From an uncultured Flavobacteriaceae bacterium (lineage in GTDB: Bacteria > Bacteroidota > Bacteroidia > Flavobacteriales > Flavobacteriaceae): a DNA stretch of 33,852 nt. The stretch is taken from positions 1-33,852 of the forward strand of contig CALIIC010000127.1 of NCBI GenBank assembly GCA_938020445.1. The letters are read 5' to 3'. Below the pieces are notes generated by a model. It was given only the letters and a program-made list of their open reading frames with translations. It searched no databases and had not been told where the DNA came from. Shown one piece after another: positions 1-8,294 of this stretch (position 1 is the first letter of the stretch; every line of letters starts with the position of its first letter). A program made the position numbers and the translations under genes.

Positions 1-12
1 GGCACAGATTTG

Positions 13-1806
13 TTAGTTATTGTCCTTGACATCGATGTCGACCCCGTCTTCGTCAATGATAACCCTGTTGATTTCATTTCCATTCTCATCTCTTGCTTTG
101 ATATCGATACCATCTTCGTCTAACTTCATTTTAAAGGAGTCGCCGTCTTCATCGTTGATGTTTATCTTAATACCATCTTCGTTGATGATGATTCTTCCCT
201 CATCCTCGTCGTCATCGGAATCTTTTTCGACCGGACACTCTTGGCATTTAAGCTCTCCGTCTTCGCCCATTTTCCAAAGATACCCTTCTATATCATCAGA
301 AGAGCGATCCGTCTCGGCGTTCATTCTCCAATTTCTGCTGCTAGAAGAAGTATATTTAATATAGGTACCCACGGGAATAAAGAGATTTACTCTTACCTCT
401 TGGCCTTTGAATCTACTGGTCTCTCCCGACGTGGTTAGAAAATCGTCAAGAACAATAGTACTTCCGGTTACTTTGTAGTTGTAATTGATGACCTCGGCGG
501 TGGCCCGAGCTTCTAATACTGAAGGTCCGTTCGCTTCTTTACGAACTTCAATGCGCATTACAGAATCCTCCGATTTCTTAAGACGAAAGCGCACATCATC
601 GGAAAGGAGAATGTTTTGTCCGTCATCGTCATAGGTCATTACCATATCGTCCATTCGCATGTGCTCCCTGTTATCCCATAAATCGGTCGCGACCAAACGT
701 ATGTTCACGGTGTCGGTAGCATTTGGCATGTAGAGTTCTTCTTTTACTTTTACACTCCCGTCAAAAGCATGGGAGGCCGCTTCTCGTACACCGATCACTA
801 TCAGGGAAATTAGCGATATCAACCAAAGCCCGAGTAGTGAAAACTTGGCAATATTTCCGATCGACTTCAGGTTGGTGACCAATATCTTTAGTCCTAAGTA
901 CAGTAAGAAGAAGAACGGGATTCCGATAACGAAGAAGAACAATAATGACATTAACCATACAGGGGATTCGGTTACATTGTCTAGAAAACCATCCAAACCT
1001 GGTAAATGAATCCAATCTAGAGTACCCACGGTCAGCATGCCTATAAACATCCCAATAATGGTGGCAGCGCCGGTGATGATCAAGATGATTCCGATAAACT
1101 TTCCAAATATTTTGAAAAAGAACATGATAATATCGCCTAGGGTATCAAAAAAAGTCTTTCCCCCGTTTTTTACTTTGTTCCCGACTTCGTCATAGTCGAC
1201 ACTTTTGATGCGTTCCGTAACATCGTCAAAGCCCTCTTTTACCTTACGTTCTATATTACTGATGTTAATGGCTTCGCCACGCATATCGAGCTTTTGAGCC
1301 GTCGTATTGGCCTCGGGCAATAGGATCCATAGCAGGCCATACAATAGAATAACGCCACCGCCCGATCCAAAAGTAAGCACGATCCAAAGTAGGCGTACCC
1401 ATATAGGATCAATACTAAGGTAGTGCGCCAGACCGGCCGATACTCCTGCAACATACTTGTTATCGGTATCGCGGTATAGCTTTTTTCCTTTCTTAGGTTC
1501 GGAAGTTGTTCTGCTTCTAGGCTCGTCCTCAAAAATATCCTCATCGACCATATAATCTTCGGGTTGCCCCATGATGGCGATCACTTCATCTACCTCTTTA
1601 TTGGAGATGACCTGACGTTCGTTTTCCAGTTTTTCGTGGAATAACTCAGCGATACGTGCCTCGATGTCTGCAAGAATTTCGTCGCTTCCGGGTGTATTGG
1701 CGAAAGAACGTCTGACCGATTCTAGGTAACGCCTCATTTTGTTAAAGGCATCCTCATCGATATGAAAAAGGATGTTGGCGAGATTTATATTTACTGTCTT
1801 GTTCAT
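13..1806 (-). CDS. PspC domain membrane protein
   Basis: 597-aa membrane protein. A cytosolic N-terminal region (residues 1-105) is typical of Bacteroidota PspC proteins. The PspC domain follows at about 108-166 (key stretch VAGVSAGLAHYLSIDP, then one hydrophobic helix). Three further hydrophobic segments lie near 228-256, 283-315 and 325-345. A roughly 250-residue extracytoplasmic C-terminal part ends in acidic DEDG-type beta repeats (about 535-597). PspC family proteins sense or buffer envelope stress; the exact role of this long form is not established. The gene lies 48 bp downstream of padR on the same strand, so the pair is probably one operon controlled by the PadR protein. The end is a TAA at 13-15, so the gene is complete. 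Confidence 0.9.
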   Translation of the reverse strand: MNKTVNINLANILFHIDEDAFNKMRRYLESVRRSFANTPGSDEILADIEARIAELFHEKLENERQVISNKEVDEVIAIMGQPEDYMVDEDIFEDEPRSRTTSEPKKGKKLYRDTDNKYVAGVSAGLAHYLSIDPIWVRLLWIVLTFGSGGGVILLYGLLWILLPEANTTAQKLDMRGEAINISNIERKVKEGFDDVTERIKSVDYDEVGNKVKNGGKTFFDTLGDIIMFFFKIFGKFIGIILIITGAATIIGMFIGMLTVGTLDWIHLPGLDGFLDNVTESPVWLMSLLFFFVIGIPFFFLLYLGLKILVTNLKSIGNIAKFSLLGLWLISLISLIVIGVREAASHAFDGSVKVKEELYMPNATDTVNIRLVATDLWDNREHMRMDDMVMTYDDDGQNILLSDDVRFRLKKSEDSVMRIEVRKEANGPSVLEARATAEVINYNYKVTGSTIVLDDFLTTSGETSRFKGQEVRVNLFIPVGTYIKYTSSSSRNWRMNAETDRSSDDIEGYLWKMGEDGELKCQECPVEKDSDDDEDEGRIIINEDGIKININDEDGDSFKMKLDEDGIDIKARDENGNEINRVIIDEDGVDIDVKDNN

Positions 1807-1825
1807 TTTTTGATTATTTTTTATG

Positions 1826-1840
1826 CTGATCAGTGATCAG
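1826..1840. repeat. 15-nt near-perfect palindrome in the padR-pspC spacer
   Basis: CTGATCA (1826-1832), one central base, then TGATCAG (1834-1840). It sits in the 48-bp spacer just upstream of the pspC start. It could be a protein-binding site or an mRNA hairpin affecting pspC translation. No function is established. Confidence 0.5.
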
Positions 1841-1854
1841 TGTCTTGTTGTTGG

Positions 1855-2184
1855 CTATTTATTTTTCGTTACCAAGTTTGTGGCATTTCTTAGCTCGTCC
1901 CAGGTAGTATCGAGTTCTTTGAGGAACATCTTACCGGTCTCGGTCAACGTATAGTATTTTCTTGGGGGGCCTGAGGTTGATTCTTCCCAACGGTAATTTA
2001 GAAGCCCTGCGTTCTTAAGCCGTGTCAGTAAGGGGTAAATAGTACCCTCTACTACGAGCATTTTGGCGTCTTTTAAGGTATTGAGAATTTCGGAGGCGTA
2101 TTTGTCTTTCCCATTCAATATAGATAGGATGCAATACTCCAAAACCCCTTTACGCATTTGCGCCTTTGTATTTTCTACATTCAT
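1855..2184 (-). CDS. PadR family transcriptional regulator
   Basis: 109-aa winged-helix repressor of the PadR family. The sequence shows the helix-turn-helix core with the family signature VVEGTIYPLLTRLKNAGLL, then the wing SGPPRKYYTLTETG and a short C-terminal dimerisation helix. I chose the ATG at 2184 (MNVENTKAQMRKG) because family members begin there. The reading frame stays open to an ATG at 2259, which would add 25 Lys-rich residues unlike the family. It is followed after 48 bp by pspC. This padR-pspC arrangement is common in Flavobacteria, which suggests PadR autoregulates and represses the envelope-stress protein. The effector ligand is unknown. Confidence 0.9.
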   Translation of the reverse strand: MNVENTKAQMRKGVLEYCILSILNGKDKYASEILNTLKDAKMLVVEGTIYPLLTRLKNAGLLNYRWEESTSGPPRKYYTLTETGKMFLKELDTTWDELRNATNLVTKNK

Positions 2185-2277
2185 AACGTCTTTTTGCTTT
2201 TTATGCAGTGCCGATTTTTTAGATCGGTTTTTGGTTTCTTCTGAAATGGTCTTCTGCATGGGTTAACTGTTCGTACC

Positions 2278-2338
2278 TGTGCCGTTTCTGATCAGCATCT
2301 CTTCGTGCTGGAGCGGATACCGAAACAAAATCGGCACA
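2278..2338. repeat. spaced inverted repeat upstream of padR
   Basis: TGTGCCG (2278-2284) is matched by CGGCACA (2332-2338) across a 47-nt spacer. It lies between padR and the DUF4870 gene, in the region where a padR promoter or operator would be expected. I see no clear TAnnTTTG box here. A chance repeat is possible. Confidence 0.25.
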
Positions 2339-2414
2339 AATTGGTTTTTTGATTGATGATAAACTCCTTAATTTATTCGGGAGGGTGATGAAGGCCCCCG
2401 ATGTTTCTAGTCGG

Positions 2415-2897
2415 TTATTTTATAAAATGTATGGTTATCGGATATTTAAACTCTTGCCCCTCATTGGTGCGTATGGTGGCCAGTACCGTATATACTACAT
2501 TTACGACTACTAGGGCCCCTTGTAACAAACCGGTGATTCCTACGGGCAACCACCAGCGCCCAAAGCTGAAGTTGTCACTATCAAAATGAATATTTAAATT
2601 GTTAAAATTGCTCAAACGATCAAAACCAAAACTTCCCGAATGAAACAAATCTGGAAAAAAACCGATAAAAAAAGGAATACTGATAATTCCCAAAAGAATA
2701 GAGTAAAGTAGAATGCTAATCTGAAAATTAAGGGCCTGCTTCCCATTGTAGTCTACAAACTCATATTCTTTTTTATTGGCTGTCCAAAGCACCAAGGGAA
2801 TGATGAAGTTCCCAAAAGGAATAAAGAACTTTGAAAAGGTCGACGCGTGTATCAACGATGATAAATTACGTTCATGTTTAGATAAGGTATTAGTCAT
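2415..2897 (-). CDS. DUF4870 domain membrane protein
   Basis: 160-aa polytopic inner-membrane protein of the DUF4870 (Tic20-like) family. Features: short basic N-terminus, a first hydrophobic segment (about 24-40) with the family pattern IIPLVLWTANKKEYEFVDYNGKQALNFQ, a second at about 58-78, and a third at about 117-142. A Phe/Asn/Ser-rich loop lies between segments two and three. Function is unknown; relatives often sit next to padR/pspC genes, as here. It is divergent from the DUF4442 gene, and a good flavobacterial promoter lies just upstream. padR, 230 bp downstream on the same strand, may be partly cotranscribed. Confidence 0.85.
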   Translation of the reverse strand: MTNTLSKHERNLSSLIHASTFSKFFIPFGNFIIPLVLWTANKKEYEFVDYNGKQALNFQISILLYSILLGIISIPFFIGFFPDLFHSGSFGFDRLSNFNNLNIHFDSDNFSFGRWWLPVGITGLLQGALVVVNVVYTVLATIRTNEGQEFKYPITIHFIK

Positions 2898-2916
2898 GGC
2901 ATGTTATTTTCTTATA

Positions 2917-2948
2917 CAAATATATGGCTAAACAAAGGTACTATGCAA
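2917..2948 (-). promoter_or_regulatory. Bacteroidota-type promoter for the DUF4870 gene
   Basis: On the minus strand the -7 box is TATATTTG (2917-2924), a full match to TAnnTTTG. The -33 TTG (2946-2948) is 21 bp upstream, within the 17-23 spacing known for Flavobacterium. The inferred transcript start is about 13 nt before the ATG at 2897. Confidence 0.6.
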
Positions 2949-2993
2949 CACATAGTACTAATTTTTAACGTAAAATTAACATTTGATAATCAA

Positions 2994-3001
2994 TATATTT
3001 G
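2994..3001 (+). promoter_or_regulatory. possible -7 box for the DUF4442 gene
   Basis: TATATTTG, a full match to TAnnTTTG, 28 bp before the chosen ATG at 3030. No TTG is found at the usual distance upstream, so only half of the promoter is supported. Confidence 0.4.
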
Positions 3002-3029
3002 CAATACTTTTAACCAAATATCAGCTCAA

Positions 3030-3485
3030 ATGGCAGTATCTATAGGGAAAATCAACACTTTTACCTTTTTTAAATTACCCTCGGCTTGGTGGTGTGGGGT
3101 TCGTTTACGCTCCATGGATAATGAGAAGGCGGTAGCAACGGTGCGGCATCGTTGGTTCAATCAAAATCCCTTTAAATCTATGTTTTGGGCAGTACAGGGC
3201 ATGGCGGCAGAGTTTACTACAGGTATTATGGTTACTATGCAAATACGTGAAACCGGGAAGAAAATATCGATGTTGGTCGCGAACAATAACGCCAATTTTT
3301 CAAAAAAAGCAACCGGTAAAATAACCTTCACCTGTACCGATGGGCATCTTATTAAGGAGGCATTGGACAAAACAATCGCAACAGGGGAGGGGCAAACCAT
3401 TTGGATGAAATCAGTGGGTGTTAATGAAGAGGGCGTGGTTGTTTCTACCTTTAATTTTGAATGGACGGTGCGCCTAAAGAGTTAA
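3030..3485 (+). CDS. DUF4442 hotdog-fold protein (thioesterase-like)
   Basis: 151-aa protein of the DUF4442 family, which has the acyl-CoA-thioesterase-like hotdog fold. Visible family features are LPSAWWCGVRL near the N-terminus, KSMFWAVQGMAAEF in the central helix, and the C-terminal strands. I chose the ATG at 3030 (MAVSIGKINTF). The frame is open up to 2901, but the extra 43 residues do not resemble the family and overlap the promoter region shared with the divergent DUF4870 gene. Substrate and pathway are unknown; acyl-thioester hydrolysis is inferred from fold only. Confidence 0.8.
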   Translation: MAVSIGKINTFTFFKLPSAWWCGVRLRSMDNEKAVATVRHRWFNQNPFKSMFWAVQGMAAEFTTGIMVTMQIRETGKKISMLVANNNANFSKKATGKITFTCTDGHLIKEALDKTIATGEGQTIWMKSVGVNEEGVVVSTFNFEWTVRLKS

Positions 3486-3615
3486 CATTCGCCTCCCGAC
3501 GACCCCATTTTATAACTTTGGGTAAAGCGTGTTTACTTTATTGGTATACTGCAATTAATTTGTAACAAATCGAAAAAACTGCCAACTAACTGTTAGCAAC
3601 TATAAACATTTAAGA

Positions 3616-4413
3616 ATGAATGCACACGAAATAGATTACGAGATTTTTGGGGAAGAAATGCAATACGTTGAAATTGAGTTAGACCCCCAAGAAGCTGTTG
3701 TAGCAGAAGCGGGAAGCTTTATGATGATGGACAATGGTATCAAGATGGATACTATTTTCGGGGATGGCTCTAACCAAGAAAAGGGCGTTTTAGGTAAAAT
3801 TTTCTCGGCCGGTAAGCGAATACTCACCGGGGAGAGTCTATTTATGACCGCTTTTTTGAATGCGGATCAGGGCAAAAAGAAAGTGAGCTTTGCATCACCC
3901 TATCCAGGGAAGATACTGGCAATAGATCTTTCTGAAAAACACGGGAAATTTATTTGCCAAAAAGACGCTTTCCTTTGCGCAGCTAAAGGAGTTACCGTGG
4001 GTATTGAGTTTTCTAAGAAATTGGGAAGAGGGCTCTTTGGTGGCGAAGGTTTTATCATGCAGAAACTGGAGGGAGACGGCATGGCCTTTGTTCATGCGGG
4101 CGGTACCCTAGCTAAAAAAGAATTGGTACATGGCGAAGTTTTGAAGGTAGATACGGGCTGTATCGTCGGGTTTTCCCAAACAGTAGATTACGATATTGAG
4201 TTTATAGGCGGAATCAAGAACACGGTCTTTGGAGGTGAAGGCCTATTTTTCGCTACCCTGCGTGGCCCCGGCATCGTATATGTGCAGTCCTTACCTTTTA
4301 GTCGTTTGGCAGGGCGTGTATTGGCGGCACTTCCCAGAGGAGGAAATAGCAAAGGAGAAGGAAGCCTCCTTGGCGGACTGGGAGACCTTTTAGATGGGGA
4401 CAACCGATTTTAG
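3616..4413 (+). CDS. TIGR00266 / AIM24 family protein
   Basis: 265-aa protein of the TIGR00266 (AIM24) family: a predominantly beta protein with repeated Gly-rich turns. Family features include the early [17 protein letters not shown] segment, GESLFMTAF near residue 75, and two related GEGF/GEGLF motifs at about 142 and 210 that reflect internal symmetry. The C-terminus is Gly-rich ([12 protein letters not shown]). There is no signal peptide or membrane segment, so it is probably cytosolic. Molecular function is unknown. It is followed by a strong intrinsic terminator, so it is probably transcribed apart from the DUF2461 gene. Confidence 0.88.
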   Translation: MNAHEIDYEIFGEEMQYVEIELDPQEAVVAEAGSFMMMDNGIKMDTIFGDGSNQEKGVLGKIFSAGKRILTGESLFMTAFLNADQGKKKVSFASPYPGKILAIDLSEKHGKFICQKDAFLCAAKGVTVGIEFSKKLGRGLFGGEGFIMQKLEGDGMAFVHAGGTLAKKELVHGEVLKVDTGCIVGFSQTVDYDIEFIGGIKNTVFGGEGLFFATLRGPGIVYVQSLPFSRLAGRVLAALPRGGNSKGEGSLLGGLGDLLDGDNRF

Positions 4414-4442
4414 ATTACAATAAGAAAGTAAGAAGTAGTTTG

Positions 4443-4487
4443 AAATTAGCACATGTGAGAAGTCTCGGATGTGCTAATTTTGTGTTT
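4443..4487 (+). terminator. intrinsic terminator after the TIGR00266 gene
   Basis: Perfect 12-bp stem: AAATTAGCACAT (4443-4454) and ATGTGCTAATTT (4469-4480), 14-nt loop, followed by a T-rich run. The 3' arm also contains TAATTTTG (4475-4482), which matches a -7 box, but no -33 element is seen. Confidence 0.8.
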
Positions 4488-4522
4488 TATTAGTCAAACC
4501 CTTTTCAACCGATACTACAAGA

Positions 4523-5176
4523 ATGGATTTTAATGCGCTGATCAGTTTCCTCAAAGATCTAAACCGAAATAATAATAAGGAATGGATGGATGTGAACCGG
4601 AAACGGTATCACGAAATCCGCAATGCCTATATCGCATGGCTTAATGAGCTCAATGCAATTTTGGCCGATTTGGATGACGAGTATTACGACACACCTGGTA
4701 AAAAAGGAATTAATAGAATCAACAATAATTTGATGTTTCACCCCAATAAACCTGTTTACAAAGATCATTTTGGAGCGGGATTGGATAAACGCCCCGGAAC
4801 AGGAGATTTTTATCTGGAAATCGGGATTGAAGAATCAATGTTCGCAGGCGGACTATGGCGGCCAGCTCCCAAGGTACTTCGCAGTATTCGGGATGCCATT
4901 GATTATGATGGGGAGGAACTGGTAAAAATACTGCGCAAACCCTCCTTTAAGAAGTTGTTTGGAGGACTATATGCAGATGAAAAATTGATCAAGGCACCCA
5001 AAGGCTTTTCGAACGACCATCCGCATATAGAGTTACTGCGCAATAAAACCTTCGCCGTAAGCCATCATTTTTCGAACGAGGAAGTTTTTAGAGCGGATTT
5101 TAAAGAAAAAATAATTCAAGTGTACGTTGAAATGCTCCCGTTTCGACGGTATTTAAACCATGCGGTCACCGTATGA
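4523..5176 (+). CDS. DUF2461 family protein
   Basis: 217-aa protein of the DUF2461 (TIGR02453) family. It shows the conserved opening FLKDLNRNNNKEWMDVNR, a central NNLMFHPNKPVYKDHFGAG segment, the GDFYLEIG and ESMFAGGLWRPAP motifs, and a C-terminal FRADF/PFRRYL stretch. It is soluble with no signal peptide. Function is unknown. It stands alone: a terminator lies upstream and 254 bp of non-coding DNA downstream. Length matches the family. Confidence 0.9.
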   Translation: MDFNALISFLKDLNRNNNKEWMDVNRKRYHEIRNAYIAWLNELNAILADLDDEYYDTPGKKGINRINNNLMFHPNKPVYKDHFGAGLDKRPGTGDFYLEIGIEESMFAGGLWRPAPKVLRSIRDAIDYDGEELVKILRKPSFKKLFGGLYADEKLIKAPKGFSNDHPHIELLRNKTFAVSHHFSNEEVFRADFKEKIIQVYVEMLPFRRYLNHAVTV

Positions 5177-5430
5177 CCATGCTTTCGTTCTACGGCAACT
5201 CATTCCTATAACTAAAAGCAAATCTGAATTGCGTTCCGCGCAAGGTAGCCTCGATACCCTACGGGTCTTTTTGAAGCGGAATAAATTATTTTATGTAAGA
5301 AAAATACTATAATTGTTAAATTGGAGTTCTATAGTAATCGTATCGCTACTAGATATGATCCAGACTTGTTCAACCAAACAAGATGGGGCGATAATAACTA
5401 AATAAGAATAACACCAAATCCAAAAAGGAA
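5177..5430. other. 254-bp intergenic region before the polysaccharide locus
   Basis: No coding signal found. It holds a weak hairpin with a short T run near 5255-5275 (ACCC-TAC-GGGT, then CTTTTT) that may terminate the DUF2461 transcript. A small inverted repeat CTTGTT (5365-5370) / AACAAG (5377-5382) lies 48 bp before the dehydrogenase start. I find no full TTG/TAnnTTTG promoter, though one must exist for the next gene. Confidence 0.3.
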
Positions 5431-6711
5431 ATGACTCCAATTAAAATAGGCGTGATCGGGCTAGGGTACGTCGGCTTGCCGCTTGCCCGTTTATTCGCTA
5501 CCCAATATGCGGTGGTAGGTTTCGACATCAATAAGAAAAGAACAACGGAACTACAAAATGGTATAGATACTACGCTGGAAGTAGATAGCGACACTTTGAA
5601 AAAAGTATTGAAAATTACCTCCCCTGATTCCGCAGGCCTGTACTGCACCACAGATGCAAATGCGTTGAACGATTGTAATTACTTCGTTATCACTGTACCG
5701 ACCCCGGTAGATGCAACCAATAGGCCAAACCTAACACCGTTGCGAAAAGCGAGCGAGACCGTTGGGAAGGTTCTGAAAAAGGGAGACATTGTCATATATG
5801 AGTCTACCGTTTTTCCTGGAGCAACCGAGGAGGAATGCGTTCCTATATTAGAGAAGCATAGCGGACTAGTGTTCAATGTCGATTTTTATGCAGGTTATTC
5901 CCCAGAACGAATTAATCCGGGAGACAAGGAACATACGATCGATAAAATTTTAAAGGTAACCTCTGGATCTACCCCCGAAATAGGAAAGAAGATAGATGCC
6001 CTGTACAAATCGGTGATTACCGCAGGTACCTATTTAGCACCTACCATTAAGGTAGCGGAGGCGGCCAAGGTTATCGAAAACTCACAACGGGATATCAATA
6101 TCGCATTTGTAAATGAACTGGCCAAGATTTTTAAATTAATGGATATTGATACGAGCGATGTGCTTGGAGCTGCTGGTACCAAATGGAATTTTTTGCCTTT
6201 TAAACCAGGTTTGGTCGGGGGGCATTGCATCGGGGTAGACCCTTATTACTTGGCACAGAAAGCCCAACAATATGGCTATCACCCAGAAATCATATTATCC
6301 GGTAGACGCGTAAATGACGGTATGGGCCAATATGTGGCTTCTGAAGTGGTCAAGTTAATGATACAAAAAGATATCAAAATTAAAACTGCAAAGGTGCTGG
6401 TACTCGGTATTACGTTTAAGGAGAATTGCCCAGACGTGCGAAATACCAAGGTAGTAGATCTTATAGAGCACTTAGAGAGCTACGGTCCCTCGGTAACCAT
6501 CTACGATCCCTGGGCAGAAAAAGAAGAAGTGCAGCGGGAGTTTGGACTAGCACTTACCAAGGAATTGCCGACAGAAAAATACGATGCAGTTGTGCTAACT
6601 GTAGCGCATGAACGTCTGCTAGCATTAGAACTTCGAGAGCTATTAAAACCAGAGGGAATCCTCTATGACGTAAAAAGCGTACTTCCCTGCGAGGTTGATG
6701 GGCGACTATAA
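5431..6711 (+). CDS. nucleotide sugar 6-dehydrogenase (WbpA/WbpO/TviB type)
   Basis: 426-aa UDP-HexNAc 6-dehydrogenase, which oxidises C6 of a UDP-N-acetylhexosamine to the uronic acid with two NAD+. Visible features: Rossmann motif GVIGLGYVGLPLA (7-19), VPTPVD (89-94), ESTVFPGATEE (124-134), AGYSPERINPGDKEH (154-168), the AAKVIEN lysine K213, and the catalytic cysteine C266 in GGHCIGVDPYYL. The PERINPGDKEH and NRPNLTPL stretches favour the UDP-GlcNAc/GalNAc branch over UDP-glucose dehydrogenase. It is the first gene of the polysaccharide locus but ends in its own terminator, so it can be expressed separately from the 15-gene operon. GlcNAc versus GalNAc specificity cannot be decided here. 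Confidence 0.93.
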   Translation: MTPIKIGVIGLGYVGLPLARLFATQYAVVGFDINKKRTTELQNGIDTTLEVDSDTLKKVLKITSPDSAGLYCTTDANALNDCNYFVITVPTPVDATNRPNLTPLRKASETVGKVLKKGDIVIYESTVFPGATEEECVPILEKHSGLVFNVDFYAGYSPERINPGDKEHTIDKILKVTSGSTPEIGKKIDALYKSVITAGTYLAPTIKVAEAAKVIENSQRDINIAFVNELAKIFKLMDIDTSDVLGAAGTKWNFLPFKPGLVGGHCIGVDPYYLAQKAQQYGYHPEIILSGRRVNDGMGQYVASEVVKLMIQKDIKIKTAKVLVLGITFKENCPDVRNTKVVDLIEHLESYGPSVTIYDPWAEKEEVQREFGLALTKELPTEKYDAVVLTVAHERLLALELRELLKPEGILYDVKSVLPCEVDGRL

Positions 6712-6736
6712 GACAACCAGTAAGATTATAAACCTT

Positions 6737-6768
6737 AAAGCCCTGACGGTAAACGTCAGGGCTTTTCC
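6737..6768 (+). terminator. intrinsic terminator after the 6-dehydrogenase
   Basis: Perfect 12-bp stem AAAGCCCTGACG (6737-6748) / CGTCAGGGCTTT (6754-6765) with a 5-nt loop and a short T run. The left arm AAAGCCCTGAC recurs in the terminator at 28474. Confidence 0.88.
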
Positions 6769-6974
6769 ATTTTCTAAAAAGCCAATTGTTTTAAAACGAT
6801 GTATTTGTCAGTTCTTCAGTGGTTTGTTCTAGCGGTTTATAGAGGTGATTTACAAACATCTTCCACCCCTTTTAAAACAAGCGTTCTTCGATAAACGACA
6901 CTCCTTATACCTAGTAAATAACGAGGTTCTCCACAGAAAGAAAGGGTTACACAACAAAAATTAAAAGTTTTACA

Positions 6975-7000
6975 ATTTGTGTAGTACTATTACTACAAAT
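6975..7000 (+). repeat. bulged inverted repeat in the operon leader
   Basis: GTAGTA (6981-6986), loop CTAT, TACTAC (6991-6996). Pairing extends outward as ATTTG / CAAAT with a 2-nt bulge, giving about 10 bp in all. It lies 77 bp before the first gene of the operon. Candidate operator or leader hairpin. Confidence 0.45.
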
Positions 7001-7011
7001 AAATCAAGAAC

Positions 7012-7026
7012 CTCTTTTTAAAAGAG
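7012..7026 (+). repeat. 15-nt near-palindrome in the operon leader
   Basis: CTCTTTT, one T, AAAAGAG (7012-7026). It lies 51 bp before the ATG at 7077. Low-complexity composition makes chance plausible. Confidence 0.35.
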
Positions 7027-7076
7027 CAAAAATGAGTTTAAAAAGGGAGTGCTTAAGGGAAACATAAAAAGAACAA

Positions 7077-7685
7077 ATGCCACAAAAAATTGAAAATAAC
7101 AGACATTGGGTATATCAGAGAGCGGCGCATCTCTTCGTATGTATCGCACTTTGTTTTCAGTGTTCACTTGAGGCACAAGAATCAAATCCTATTATAGTAA
7201 GTGCCGGCTTCAATATTGTTGACAATTCGGGAAGCAGATTTAACGAACTCTTAAATGTTACCGAAAATTGGAACGTGGCCAGAAATGTAAAAATAGCGGT
7301 CGAAAAAAGGTTCAAATACGACTTTGGGGCAGAGGCTGCGTTGTCCCTTAATAAGTTCAATTCAGGTAAGAAAATAAATAGCGAAACCAACAGCGGCGAT
7401 TTAAACTATTTATCGCTAGATCTTATGGTGAAAAATTATACAACGAACTACTACCAGAATACGAAGCGCGCTTGGTACGAAGGGTATCTAACAGGTGGTT
7501 TTGGAGCAAACCTAATTGGCAGTGAACTGGCAAAAACCTTAAATTTTGGTTTCGGATTCAATATTAAAATCAACTATGAACTGCGCATTAGCTTACAGAC
7601 AATGGGCAAGTTTTCGATAGACAGTGCCACCTCTGGCAATGCAAACCATCTTCAACATTCAATAACCTTAATCAAATGGATATGA
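7077..7685 (+). CDS. putative outer-membrane beta-barrel protein
   Basis: 202-aa exported protein. A long basic N-region is followed by a hydrophobic core (about 16-33) and a likely signal peptidase I site near LEAQ-ES. The rest alternates polar and hydrophobic residues with many aromatics, ending in ...ITLIKWI, as expected for a small outer-membrane barrel. No named family recognised. It is the first gene of the 15-gene operon and overlaps the acetyltransferase gene by 10 bp, so it probably belongs to the pathway, perhaps in surface display or export. It is not a Wza-type export lipoprotein: there is no lipobox or polysaccharide-export domain. Function is inference from context. Confidence 0.65.
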   Translation: MPQKIENNRHWVYQRAAHLFVCIALCFQCSLEAQESNPIIVSAGFNIVDNSGSRFNELLNVTENWNVARNVKIAVEKRFKYDFGAEAALSLNKFNSGKKINSETNSGDLNYLSLDLMVKNYTTNYYQNTKRAWYEGYLTGGFGANLIGSELAKTLNFGFGFNIKINYELRISLQTMGKFSIDSATSGNANHLQHSITLIKWI

Positions 7686-8290
7686 CAACAATTAAACTAC
7701 AAGCACCGATTAAAAAAGAGGATACTTACTTCGCTCATGAAACCGCAGTGATAGACGATAACTGCATTATTGAAAAAGGGACTAAAATCTGGCATTTCTC
7801 TCATGTTATGAGTGGTTGTCACATCAAAGAACGCTGTAACATTGGGCAAAATGTTGTCATTTCTCCAGAGGTAACTTTAGGAAACAATGTAAAGGTGCAA
7901 AACAATGTATCTATTTATACAGGGGTTACTTGCGATGATGATGTCTTTTTAGGTCCATCTTGTGTGTTTACCAATGTGGTAAATCCTCGAAGTGCGGTAA
8001 ACCGGAAGGGCCAGTATTCAAAAACATTTGTGGGGAAAGGTGCTACGATCGGTGCAAACGCCACGATCGTCTGTGGCCATGATATCGGGGCTTATGCATT
8101 TATTGGTGCGGGTGCCGTAATCACAAAAACAGTAGAACCCTACGCCTTGGTGGTCGGAAACCCGGCACGACAAATTGGGTGGATGAGTGAGTTTGGTTGC
8201 CGTTTAGATTTTAATGGAGACAATCTTGCCGTTTGTGAGGAAAGCAATGATACCTACGAACTTTTTAATGGTCAAGTCATCAAATTGTAA
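7676..8290 (+). CDS. UDP-3-amino-sugar N-acetyltransferase (WbpD/WlbB-like)
   Basis: 204-aa left-handed beta-helix acetyltransferase with hexapeptide repeats from about residue 20 to 165, including [34 protein letters not shown] and [17 protein letters not shown]. It closely resembles WbpD/WlbB, which acetylates the 3-amino group of UDP-GlcNAc(3NH2)A using acetyl-CoA. The start ATG at 7676 overlaps the previous gene; a second ATG at 7682 is equally possible. It is followed 4 bp later by the matching WlbA/WbpB-like dehydrogenase, supporting the diamino-uronic-acid pathway. The intervening step (WbpE aminotransferase) is not encoded in the window. Confidence 0.88.
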   Translation: MDMTTIKLQAPIKKEDTYFAHETAVIDDNCIIEKGTKIWHFSHVMSGCHIKERCNIGQNVVISPEVTLGNNVKVQNNVSIYTGVTCDDDVFLGPSCVFTNVVNPRSAVNRKGQYSKTFVGKGATIGANATIVCGHDIGAYAFIGAGAVITKTVEPYALVVGNPARQIGWMSEFGCRLDFNGDNLAVCEESNDTYELFNGQVIKL

Positions 8291-8294
8291 AATT

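Larger units (their letters stand above)
6712..7076. other. 365-bp leader region of the 15-gene polysaccharide operon
   Basis: No gene seen. After the terminator at 6737-6768 the region is A+T-rich. It carries two inverted repeats near its 3' end (6975-7000 and 7012-7026) and a twice-used TTTTAAAAC word. No complete TTG/TAnnTTTG promoter was found. The long untranslated leader before a 16-kb operon leaves room for attenuation or protein-mediated control. Confidence 0.4.

Noticed and set aside
2901..3029. Longer N-terminus for the DUF4442 protein
   Set aside because: The added residues do not fit the family and would overlap the -7 box at 2994 and the divergent DUF4870 promoter.
8214..8294. 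Longer N-terminus for the WbpB/WlbA-like dehydrogenase
   Set aside because: The Rossmann fold starts directly after the ATG at 8295, and the extension lies inside the acetyltransferase gene in another frame.
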